A stretch of DNA of 64,000 nt from positions 4,753,024 through 4,817,023 of the forward strand of contig CM046851.1 in NCBI GenBank assembly GCA_025618425.1, written 5' to 3'. This document shows, in pieces, positions 47,201 to 54,999 of the stretch. Below the pieces are notes generated by a model, which searched no databases, was not told the DNA's origin, and worked only from the letters and a program-made list of their open reading frames with translations. The position numbers were made by a program, and so were the translations under genes. The first letter of the stretch is position 1, and every line of letters starts with the position of its first letter. The stretch comes from Heliocidaris tuberculata (Eukaryota > Echinodermata > Echinoidea > Camarodonta > Echinometridae).

Positions 47201-49647
47201 ACCAATCTGCTTCTCTGATTTTTCCTCTTTCTTTCAAAGCAACTTGCTATTAAGGTTGGATTTCCCTTTAAGTTATAGATAGATGGGGATGATCATGTGG
47301 TTCATAGCTTTCTAAAATAGGAATGATTTTAAAGTGAAAAAAGTTGCGAAAGTAGGGATGGTAATTGGGCAGGTACTCGATTTCAACACAAACTTACACT
47401 TACATATACATGTATTTTAATTGACCTGTATTTTTACCCCCAATCTGTGTTTTCTACTCTTGGACTTGAATGGGTTGGAAAAGCTCAATGATGGCCTGAA
47501 GGTCATTACTTTAAATACTTCTCCATCGATGCACTCTTGATATTTTTCTGTCTTTTCAAGCTCTTTCTTGCATTCGTATCTGATGGCATTCCAACCATGA
47601 ATGGTCCAGACGGGCTAAATGATATCCTTAAGGTCATTGCTTCGAGTACTTCTCTATCAACTCGGTCTTGATATGTTCGCTCACTTGTTTTGCAGTCATG
47701 GGTGATGGCATTCCAACCAAACAAGTTGTGCATTCTCCTCTCCAGCCATGAATTGTCTGTACAAATGCAATGATGTTCTCAAGGTCATTACTTTGAATAA
47801 TTCTCAATCAAAACACTATTTTAATATTTTTCACTCCTTTCATTCTGTACTTTTTGCAGTCATGGGTAATGGCATTCCAACCAGATAAGCTGTGTATTCT
47901 ACTCTCAGCCATGAATGGTGTGGAAAAGCTCCATGACGCCCTGAAGGTTGATTACTTTAAAGGTTTCTCAATCGATACTCTCTTTGATGTCATTCAGAAC
48001 TACAAGGATGCAGTGGTGCCGAACTTTCTCAAAAGGTATGAGAAATTCTGACATAGTATTGTAAAAAACACTAATAAATGTATTCGATATGAAATTACAT
48101 TAGGTTTGAATCATATACCCAGTAAATAATAATATGTAAACAATTATCTAGGAATAATAATATGACATTTGTAAAATTCTTTAGAGCTCATATTGAGCAA
48201 TTTTGTTGTAGAATTTATTACCTTACCTTTAGTAAAAATTTTGACACTGATTTACATTTCCCTGCATACATTCTGATATTTTGTGGCCACAGAGTGAAAT
48301 TTTTTGCGATCCATGTTCATTACACCCCTGATAGTGCGTTATTTCCATTGAAGTTATGTAAGCTTATTTTCACTGGAGAAGTTCTTGTATTTAAGCTCAT
48401 TATATTAAGGCAGAACTATTTTCTTTTAGTTAAAAATATACAAGGCTACATTATTGTCTTTGTTCTTTATGATTTGATCTTTCTTCAATATACCTGTTAT
48501 TATTTGCAATCTGTAGTACAGAGGCTTTGCAAAATGCTTATATTTTGGTTTGCCCCTGATCTGCAGGTATTTGGAAAGCAATATCCGTTGTTCAAGCAGC
48601 TATGGGAAACTCAACAAAGCTCTGCCACTTTACCTAAAAGATCGCCCCCTGGACCTGGTCAGTCATGTCATGGCTCGGTCTCCTGTACCTGCTTTGCTCA
48701 CAGATAATGTCATGCAACTTGAGAATGGCACTTTCACTGTCCTGAACGAAAAAGGCAGGCACCATTCTGTCAGTTTGGGCAATAAGGGCATCTTTCCATC
48801 CTGCACGTGTACCGACTGGCTGCAGCACTGGTTGCCCTGCAGGCACTTCCTGGCTGTCTTCCACCATCTTGGAGACCAGAGTTCCTGGCAGCAACTCTCG
48901 CCCCTTTACAGCAACAATCCCATTTTCTTTCTGGACGAGGAATGCATCTTGCAGCAGACGACATCACCAGAGGCAACACCCCAGAGCAGCAGAGGCATGG
49001 AAGTGCACACTCGATCGGCGTCTAAACGAGTCACGGCCAAGCGTAGTCTAGTGAAGCTGCACAAAAGTGATGAGACTCTGAATGCATCAGGAGTTGATGA
49101 TGATGTTGTAAACAATAGTGTTAAAATGAAAGATGCCTCCAACATGAAATTGGAAGAGAATCAGGCTGCCTGCCAGTTATTAGCGCAGATGGGAGCAACA
49201 CCGACTGTGGCAGAATTTCCATCAGAAAGGGCAGCCAGAACCAGGATGGAAACGGTGGACACTCCTGCAACATCCATTTTCACAACTGATGATGCAATAT
49301 TAGAACTTCAGGCTGATGATTCAAGAATGGACACATCCTGCATACCACCTACAGCACAAAACACTGCAGCAGTGAGTGGCAGCCATGAATTACATGAGCT
49401 AAGTGAGTCTGTAGAACCCAATGCCTCTACTTCTGCTACTGTTACAACAGTTGTGGAGAATAGGCAACAGGAAGAGGAAGAGGAAGAGGACGAGGAAATC
49501 ACAAGTATACAAACATTGCAGCAAGACTGCAATAGGTGCCTTGAACAAATTTTACGGGTGACTCCTACAATCACTGATCAGACAGTACTACAGAGACTGC
49601 TGAGTCATTTAGAATCAGCATTGAAAGAGGCTGGTAATGGATCATGA
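35273..49647 (+). CDS. ZSWIM1/ZSWIM3-like SWIM zinc-finger protein, 8 coding exons, 904 aa
   Basis: Coding exons: 35273-35396, 41563-41720, 42081-42347, 42796-43150, 44566-44880, 46393-46631, 47860-48035 and 48567-49647 (stop TGA). All introns are GT-AG, phases agree, and the total is 2715 nt. The N-terminus (FDSYEEFKKYLDDYEKQ) matches the entry block of ZSWIM3-type proteins. Residues about 303-406 (exon 5: GSMIVMDIVCRSS, then VRTNVDFQLVAGF, then EWDPEWTPEFFVMD) have the layout of the MULE-derived RNase H-like fold found in ZSWIM1/3, with Asp retained in both MD motifs. The SWIM motif is intact: C624, C626, C636, H638 (SCTCTDWLQHWLPCRH). The C-terminal third is acidic and low complexity, with a Glu run, and ends in a helical leucine-rich piece. 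Known relatives are probably nuclear and bind DNA or protein; the exact role is unknown. Intron 1 is 6.2 kb and full of transposon debris. Exon 7 has decayed duplicates upstream. ZSWIM1 versus ZSWIM3 orthology cannot be settled here. Confidence 0.9.
35493..35633 (+). repeat. Left arm of long inverted repeat flanking the RecQ-like relic
   Basis: About 140 bp, roughly 90% identical by eye to the reverse complement of 37576-37717. It contains GAGCGAAGCGAGCCAGAAAA and TCTCTTGACACCCGA. It begins about 100 bases after exon 1 of the ZSWIM-like gene. Confidence 0.75.
36067..37427 (-). pseudogene. RecQ-like helicase relic, two N-terminal exons
   Basis: Exon 1 (start 37427) encodes MAFNVSSTTSDDDICKSLEY, then FKDLQVGAIKSALKGQDVFV and the Walker A motif PTGYGKS. 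It runs into GC-rich repeat sequence after LCADYLLG. Exon 2 (about 36190 to 36067) gives SILLIISPLVSLMRDQVKSL, the RecQ motif Ia, then IYLGDASSQDVTLE and a GTATAA donor. The DEAH box and all later motifs are missing. A separate inverted-repeat element (36220-36913) sits in its intron. The pair of exons lies between two long inverted repeats, in antisense orientation inside intron 1 of the ZSWIM-like gene. RecQ-like genes are often scattered by mobile elements in invertebrates; whether a transposon carried this one is inference. Confidence 0.7.
36220..36913. mobile_element. Inverted-repeat element nested in the RecQ-like relic
   Basis: The left end (TCCTGTGGGCGGCCGG then CCCTGTGAGCAGCCG) is mirrored at the right end (CGGCTGCTCACAGGGG then GGCCGCACACAGGA), giving imperfect terminal repeats of about 35 bp. 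The interior is AT-rich with no ORF. It separates the two RecQ-like exons. Confidence 0.6.
37576..37717 (-). repeat. Right arm of long inverted repeat flanking the RecQ-like relic
   Basis: Partner of the arm at 35493-35633; the arms are 1.9 kb apart and enclose both RecQ-like exons. They may be terminal repeats of a helicase-carrying element, or an inverted duplication of that gene's upstream region. No clear target duplication was found. Confidence 0.7.
37968..38308 (+). repeat. Direct repeat copy 1 (about 340 bp)
   Basis: Starts GTTAAGCGCCTAAAATGGG and ends near GACACTGGATCCAC; nearly identical to 38774-39106. It contains the palindrome TTTTCATACGCGT...ACGCGTATGAAAA. Just before it, the segment TTCCGAACAGATTGTATT is itself repeated twice. 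Copy 2 lies 466 bases downstream. Confidence 0.85.
38774..39106 (+). repeat. Direct repeat copy 2 (about 333 bp)
   Basis: Second copy of the 37968-38308 repeat, with a few substitutions and short indels. Its end lies against the frameshifted LINE. The ends do not read TG...CA, so I do not call the pair LTRs. Confidence 0.85.
39110..40440 (+). pseudogene. CR1/L2-group LINE reverse transcriptase, frameshifted
   Basis: Pieces in three frames form one RT: HGFVPGRSTVTQLLHTLEEW, VIDVYLDFRKAFDSVPHQR, TWIADFLWGRTQRVVVNNA, SGVPQGNVLGPTLFVLYIND, then YVDDTKAF (the catalytic box, with YVDD). They continue with RPLLEYGNVIWSPRYISDAK and a C-terminal VINDWNSLPAEVVEAPTID. At least three frameshifts and stops separate them. 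Endonuclease and ORF1 are missing (5' truncated). It lies in intron 1 of the ZSWIM-like gene, sense orientation. Confidence 0.85.
40772..40908. repeat. Foldback repeat in intron 1 of the ZSWIM-like gene
   Basis: AATCGGCAGGTGTGATCAGG is mirrored by CCTCATCACACCTGCCGATT, and TACCTTGCA by TGCAAGGTA further in. About 137 bp in all. Confidence 0.7.
41100..41320. repeat. GA/GAGGA-rich purine tract
   Basis: Over 200 bases almost wholly A and G in intron 1 of the ZSWIM-like gene, just before exon 2. Acidic or basic ORFs here are artefacts of composition. Confidence 0.9.
44941..45350. mobile_element. TTAA-type MITE, family 1, internal deletion
   Basis: Has TTAAAGGGCAATCC at the left and GGTTGGATTGCCCTTTAA at the right but lacks about 190 bases of the interior. 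It is in the intron after exon 5 of the ZSWIM-like gene. Confidence 0.7.
45508..46255. repeat. Dispersed TATGCCTCCG... repeat
   Basis: Begins with CCTCCGCCCTCCGAAGGTGG, followed by a GTCCGTCTGTCTGTCC run, and continues with repeated AGGTCAAAGGTCA motifs. This layout is a widespread dispersed repeat in marine invertebrates as I recall it. Lies in an intron of the ZSWIM-like gene. Confidence 0.6.
46676..47271. mobile_element. TTAA-type MITE, family 1, full copy
   Basis: Begins TTAAAGGGCAATCCAACCTT and ends AAGGTTGGATTTCCCTTTAA. Internal segments also mirror each other. Nearly the same sequence as 18490-19091; 410-bp deletion copy at 44941-45350. Lies in an intron of the ZSWIM-like gene. TTAA at both ends suggests Kolobok- or piggyBac-type mobilisation. 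Confidence 0.75.
47465..47825 (+). pseudogene. Tandem decayed copies of ZSWIM-like exon 7
   Basis: Three partial copies of exon 7 sit directly before the working exon. The nearest (from 47696) keeps the acceptor TTTTGCAG and the reading SWVMAFQPNKLCILLS, then is broken by an extra base and a TGA. Two older pieces (about 47570-47670 and 47469-47545) keep the segments encoding MAFQP and the VEKL..ALK-like stretch with many changes. The spacing suggests repeated local tandem duplication of about 130-200 bp that included exon 7 and part of its upstream intron. Confidence 0.75.
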
Positions 49648-50010
49648 TGCCTCACAAGAATGTCACTGTGAATTCTTTTGTGAGTATCACATACATGTGA
49701 CAGTGTGTTAGTGTTTGCCAATGTTCACAATGAAACGACTACAGCAATCCGTTATGTGTCAAGTCAGTGTGAGTCGGCATTGAATGAGGCAAATAATGGA
49801 TTATAGAACCTTGTCCAAAAACGTCTTGAATCAAGTCTCGAGTAGTGGTCATACTTGATACTAAGTCATATATTGATCTCAAGTAGGCTGTATATCACTA
49901 CTGCATGAGTTTGCACTGTGCCAACCAGTTAATCATTGATGGTGATAAATATGCTTTTCAGGGCAATGTGAAGTACTAGTTAATTTGATATATTTCAAAG
50001 AAGAAAGGAG

Positions 50011-50017
50011 AAATAAA
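50011..50017 (+). terminator. Candidate polyadenylation signal of the ZSWIM-like gene
   Basis: An AAATAAA hexamer context lies about 365 bases after the stop codon and just before a G-rich run (50040-50054). It is the first good AATAAA found downstream of the stop; use is not proven. Confidence 0.4.
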
Positions 50018-50299
50018 GCAACAAATGTTCCAGTAATGTGGGGGGGGGGGGGGGCTATGACATAGTAATCATCCTAAGGATTTGGGCATCAAATTAGTCA
50101 CCAGATATGCCGTGTGAAATAGTTCTCTCAGGAAGTTAAGTGTTGGTGATTTTTTTGTCACGCAAGTGCACTTATGAAACGAAATTCAAAAGAGTTTATG
50201 TTTTAAGATAATACAAACATTCATCATTTTGCCAGACTCTTTTAATTTAATGTTATGAAGAATTTGATAAAAGTTTGCATTGCATGAATGTTTCACTTC

Positions 50300-51088
50300 T
50301 AGGGGTGGGAATTTCAGGTATTTTAATTTTAGGGTACCCGACCTAATTTTCGGGCGGGAACCCAGTTACCCGAAATCAGTAAACAATATTTAATCCCTAA
50401 AAGGTATATAAACTTGGACAAAAAGTCTACGATTCATGGTTTCCTGCAGCCGTGAAAAAAAAACATGACATGATTTTAAACACTTGGGACTGATTACAGT
50501 TATTTTTTTAAGAGTAAGAATTGTCATTAAAATGTTAACAAAATGAGTTAAAATACTTCATTAGACAAGTACTACAAGTGGTAAACAACAGTAAAATAAA
50601 TAATTAATTCAAATCCTTACTAGAATGATAGAATTTAACTCCAGGTTTTCGAATTTCAAAGTTCGTTTTACCTCTTTTGGTTTCCGAAAAAGTAAAAAAC
50701 TAACTATATGGTATTTGAACTTAGAGGGTGCTGGACCACTATAAATCTCAAGAACATATGATTCAGCTACATACATGTACATGTAGTGCTCTGCAGATCG
50801 TAAGCATAAAATCTGGTGGGGAAATGGATTATTAAAGTCCAACATGATGGAAAATAAACGTAAAGAAAGATTTTAGTAAGTGTTTGATGATTAATTGCTA
50901 TTGATGACTGATATCACTTGTAACAATAACGAATTAAATGAGTTTTAAGCCACTTTTAGGATTCTGTCCTCATGATCAGTCCCACATGTTAAAAACTGTA
51001 TTTTCGGGAAACGGGACTCCAATATTTTGACCCGGGACCCGCCTCTCTCAGGCCCGACCCGAATACCCGGATTTTAGTCCCAGCCCTA
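50300..51088. mobile_element. Non-autonomous hAT-type element with 8-bp target duplication
   Basis: It begins TAGGGGTGGGAATT and ends AGTCCCAGCCCTA, so the terminal repeats read TAGGGxTGGGA. Both flanks carry the 8-bp TTCACTTC (50292-50299 and 51089-51096). An 8-bp duplication and these ends fit the hAT superfamily. The 789-bp interior has no transposase. Confidence 0.8.
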
Positions 51089-52261
51089 TTCACTTCCCTT
51101 TTAAGAATCAAGCACATTTTCCACATTTTTATGACAAAAATTTGGAAACGTATGGGGGAAGGCCTTCTAAAGTGAAAAGTTTGAACACCCACCACAGAGG
51201 GAAATTCTTGACTCCTTTTTTCGTTTGAGATTTGAGATTATGATACAGTGAAGGGAAATTTAGTTCCGATTGTTTTTTCATATTTCACATTTTTTCAATA
51301 TTGTTTACAAAACAAATGATACATTGAGAGGTCACATTGAATGAGAATACACTGACTCCAGGGCAACTGGCTTTCTTTAATCGGTTTCTTCAAGGTATGA
51401 GAAAAATGACGCTTAAGTTTTCTCTGTCGTTTGAACATCGACATCAAGATCCTTTTTAATCAGATATTCCCTCAATGTCATCATTGTTTCATTGCTTTCT
51501 TCATGTACTGCGTAATATTGTTTTGTGTAATCTTGTTAAATTCCTTTTTGTCTAAATCCGCAAATCTCCTCACTCTACAGACCGCCATTTTGCCTGTTTT
51601 GTCGACAAGATTTCAACACTTGCACTCTGTACTGATCTCGACATTGTGGGCACAACCTGCCTGAGATCCAGAGAGTGTTTGTTTTGCTCCTGTCAGAAGA
51701 CAGGTATGAAATGTAACATTTCTGCCATCTAAGTTGCTTCAGTAGAGCATGTTCTATAGAATACATTATATTATTTACATTAATCTCTGACATCTGACAC
51801 TTTCCAAATGTCAAGACTTGTGAAGTAGCGTTGATGGCTATACTTCTGCTGACAGTTCTCACCAAGGCATCATTATTTGCTCATGAAGGATGTACTCGTC
51901 TCTTGTCATGTTCCAGGCAGGGATAGGGGCACTTTTTATACAAGTAACCCCTTTCAATGGCAGCTACACTCCACTACTGCATCATTCAGTGCTTACTCCA
52001 AACCAGTGATGTTGAGCATCCAGTTGTTGTCCACTGTGGGAAATCTTTATTTTTTCATTTTTTTATGTATTTTTATTTGGTCTCCTGGTACCTGTCCATA
52101 CTTTTTCAGTAATTTAGTCTTATTCTTGTTTCCATATGCCAGTTCAGGGGCATTAATTCTACATCCGAGGTTTGGTTTGACTTGAGAAAGTCAACAATGC
52201 CCCCCCCCCCCCCCCCCCCCCAGTAATACCATCCCCTTTCATGATTGCCCTGACCTCATTC

Positions 52262-52875
52262 TTCAGGCTCGTATGCTAAAACTTTGGAGCCCCAACCTCT
52301 ACCTCGCACTTCATCAAAGCAAAAGCAGCATGGAATGCCTTGTTGGGTAGCAATCTGTCACTTGCTTCCTTAGTTATGCTAATCTCCCCTATACCATCAG
52401 CGCTGTCTTTTACTGTAGTTATAATGGTGTAATCACCCTGGGGATCTAACCCAGCTTTTGTCAACCCCCTCTTGATCTCCTCATCCAGCTCTTCCAAGTA
52501 TTTTTGCATGGGCATGAGAATAAGGCCATTCCACACTTTTGAAGTTGGGAGGAGGCAGCTCGAGTTCTTCATGAAGACCCCCACTGCCATTGATGGCAGG
52601 CTCCAATGAGAGGTTGCCTATTCGATGTGGGCTGCACCTGCCTTCACTGGTGTATGATGAATAAGGTCAGCTCCTCCCTCCCTCCAGCTGAAACATAATG
52701 CTGCCAAGCATGTAGCTTTTTTCTATTTCATCCAGCAGATGAAGTGGTTTGAGAAAGTCATTTTGCTTTGACTTCAGCAACATGTATTGCTCCTTGTACT
52801 TCCTTTTAGATATTAACGTGGAGATGCTCATGGCTAAGCAGTCGTCTGCAGTCAAGTTTGCTAACAATTCTCAGG
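52262..52875 (-). pseudogene. RAG1-like (RAG1L) core fragment, broken
   Basis: Read on the minus strand, the block first gives CLAMSISTLISKRKYKEQY and DFLKPLHLLDEIEKSYMLG. These line up without gaps with the pre-RNase H part of vertebrate RAG1 (CLAIRVNTFLS, then FQPLHALRNAEKVLLPG). It then gives NFKSVEWPYSHAHAKIL, and EELDEEIKRG followed by YTIITTVKDSADGIGEIS. The last piece matches the RAG1 segment KESCDGMGDVS that carries the first catalytic aspartate; that Asp is kept here (codon 52396-52398). LLPNKAFHAAFALMKCEVEV follows, as VPEKAVRFSFTIMK does in RAG1. The order and spacing are those of RAG1. It is broken by an in-frame TGA (52667-52669), a frameshift near 52495-52505 and another near 52276-52284. 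Only about 200 residues of a protein of roughly 1000 remain; the second Asp, the Glu and the zinc region are not seen, and no RAG2-like kelch gene is present. It is either a dead ProtoRAG-type transposon piece or a broken copy of the host RAG1L gene. Confidence 0.8.
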
Positions 52876-53600
52876 AAGCCATCACCTGAGTAGAGAAAAG
52901 ATAATTTTACTAAAGGATGATGGCTGATGAGTAATAGTGGGGGGGGGGGGGTGAACCGACTCCTTGGTGTGACAGACGTATTATACTCAAAGAAGGGTAC
53001 ATAATACATTTGACTTGCATTCACCAGGGTACATATATACACACTTGGTGAATGCTATCCTTGTACAGAGTGCTCGATGTCCGTAAGAAGGCAGAGCTTG
53101 ACAAGGTACGAGATCCAGCCCATCGAAAACTTCTATCTGATCGAAAGATTTGCTACCAGACAGGGAAAGAAACCAACCATTTGGTTCCAGTCCTCTTCAA
53201 AGCACAAACACTCACAACCATACGCATGCACACCTCCATTTTCATGTCAGTTTGATAATTCTATCCTTGTTTCTAAACCCATAAACTCACAGGATACATT
53301 AAAATTACGTTCTGTGAATAGGAACAGAAAATTTGAACACTGAGTGGCTTAATACTGTTATACTCAATGCTCATTTGCATACGTTGCCACGGGCAAGCAA
53401 AGAAAAGCACTATTCATAAAAGATGCCAACCCTAGCTATCGCCTAGTAATAGGCACGCTATTCACCTGTTATAGTTACCTAGTACCCTCGCTCTTGAAGC
53501 TATGGTGCAATATAAACAAAACTGTTCAGGATGACTAAGATGACTTAAAACTTCTCGAAATACTTTGGGGACAAATATATAATTTTTAATTTGCAACATT

Positions 53601-53934
53601 TACCTGTGACAGTCTTGCTTGGATTTTTGTTTTGCCCACAATTTCTGACCAACATTAACAATCACTGGGTCTGTTTTGCATAACTTTCCCTCTTGATAGA
53701 ATCTGCTCAAAATTTCTGTTACAAACTGTGGTTGCGTTTCATACGCTTTTCCTTGCATGAGGTTTACAGGGATATGCCTTGGAGTTGTGAACAACTGTCT
53801 CCTTTGCACATTATACTGTGCCTCCCAAATAAACTGGTGGCATAAAATCCATGGCACTTGCCACACATTTTCAGGTTTCCTGATTTTCCTGCCTTTTCTC
53901 TTGCATACTTTAGACCTTTATTATCAGACATCAT
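53601..53934 (-). pseudogene. Zinc-finger N-terminus of recombinase-type mobile gene, frameshifted
   Basis: The minus strand encodes MMSDNKGLKYAREKAGKSGN followed by a CxxC...HxxxC finger (CGKCHGFY, then RHSIMC). After a frameshift it continues as FVTEILSRFYQEGKLCKTDP and VIVNVGQKLWAK, and then a good splice donor (CAG|GTAAAT). The pattern of a short zinc finger, then a helix, then a D-x-(L/V/I)-I-x-x-x-G-x-x-(L)-x-x-K block is the same as in the relic at 61.8-63.3 kb, which also carries a tyrosine-recombinase-like box. It is assigned to that family by this resemblance only. It lies 0.7 kb upstream of the RAG1-like fragment on the same strand, but I see no evidence that the two were one gene. 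Confidence 0.45.
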
Positions 53935-54514
53935 AAGCTTCCTATTAACCTTATATATTCCAGCCTTTCAGAAATTCGAAAATGCCTCATCTTGCTGCTT
54001 TTTTGGGAGCAGGACAGCGTACGCATACGTACATTAGAGAAAAGTGATCTATAAATAATATAATTTCTCTTTTAATTAACTTGCATTATACCAAATATGG
54101 TTATGATTATAGATGACTTTCTTTTGCAGAGATATAGCATATGTCACAATTTACAAAATGGCACCTAGATGACGTCACAATGTATTGACTGTGTTAAAAA
54201 TGTACAAGTGCCGAGACAATAACCATATCTACCATCGTACCGAATTTGAATTCATTTGTCATTTTGGATATATTAAAGACACAAAAAAAGTGAGCAGAAA
54301 TAAAAATAAATAAATACTAATAAATGATAAAGAAAATTTCGCACATAAACAGAAGGTGGTCTGTACTTGAAGTACAGCCCACCTATTAATAATAATACCA
54401 ATTTCTTGTAACACGCTTTAACAATAAGTTAACCAAAGTGCTTATAGTACTTATTATTACTATTCTTGATCATACATATTTCAATAGATATCCATACCTC
54501 TAAATACTTCAATC

Positions 54515-54925
54515 CAGTGTTGTCACTAAGGTGGTCGGCGCCGGTCGGAACCTTCCACCACTCGAAATTTCCAACCGGCACTCAATGCAATATCACACCC
54601 GCCCGCCTGGCACTAATTTCCCCACTGACAAAGAAAAAAATACGATTTTGACCTACGAACATGCAATTGTAGTTTAAGCCAGTAATCTGACAGCACTGAC
54701 AGCAGGTATATGTACAAAGTAAACCAAATACTAGTACAGTACTTACAATGCTTAACGCTGCAGCTACAGTACAGTGTGTACTATGTAGATACATGATATT
54801 TCTACTGCTTAACTATAACTTACAAGCCCTGAAAACCGACTAGTTTTTGTCCCCCCGAAACCCCGTGGCAAGGTGTTGAGCGATAAAATTTCCACCACTA
54901 AAAAGTCCCTGGTGACAACCCTGGT
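54515..54925. mobile_element. Candidate MITE, CCAGTGTTGTCAC ends
   Basis: CCAGTGTTGTCAC at the left matches the complement of GTGACAACCCTGG at the right with one mismatch; TTCAATCC lies outside both ends and is a candidate 8-bp target duplication. No ORF. Confidence 0.55.
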
Positions 54926-54999
54926 TCAATCCCTACGAACTTTGTTATCATGTCGTTCAATGACAATGGTCAAAGGAAGGGCACTGAAGTTTAAACCAT

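Noticed and set aside
48162..48707. 181-aa ORF on the plus strand
   Set aside because: It reads through the intron before exon 8 in a frame other than that of the exon; the exon 7/8 join at 48035/48567 explains the region better.
51100..54000. RAG2-like partner of the RAG1-like relic
   Set aside because: No kelch-type repeats or PHD-type cysteines seen on either strand within several kilobases.
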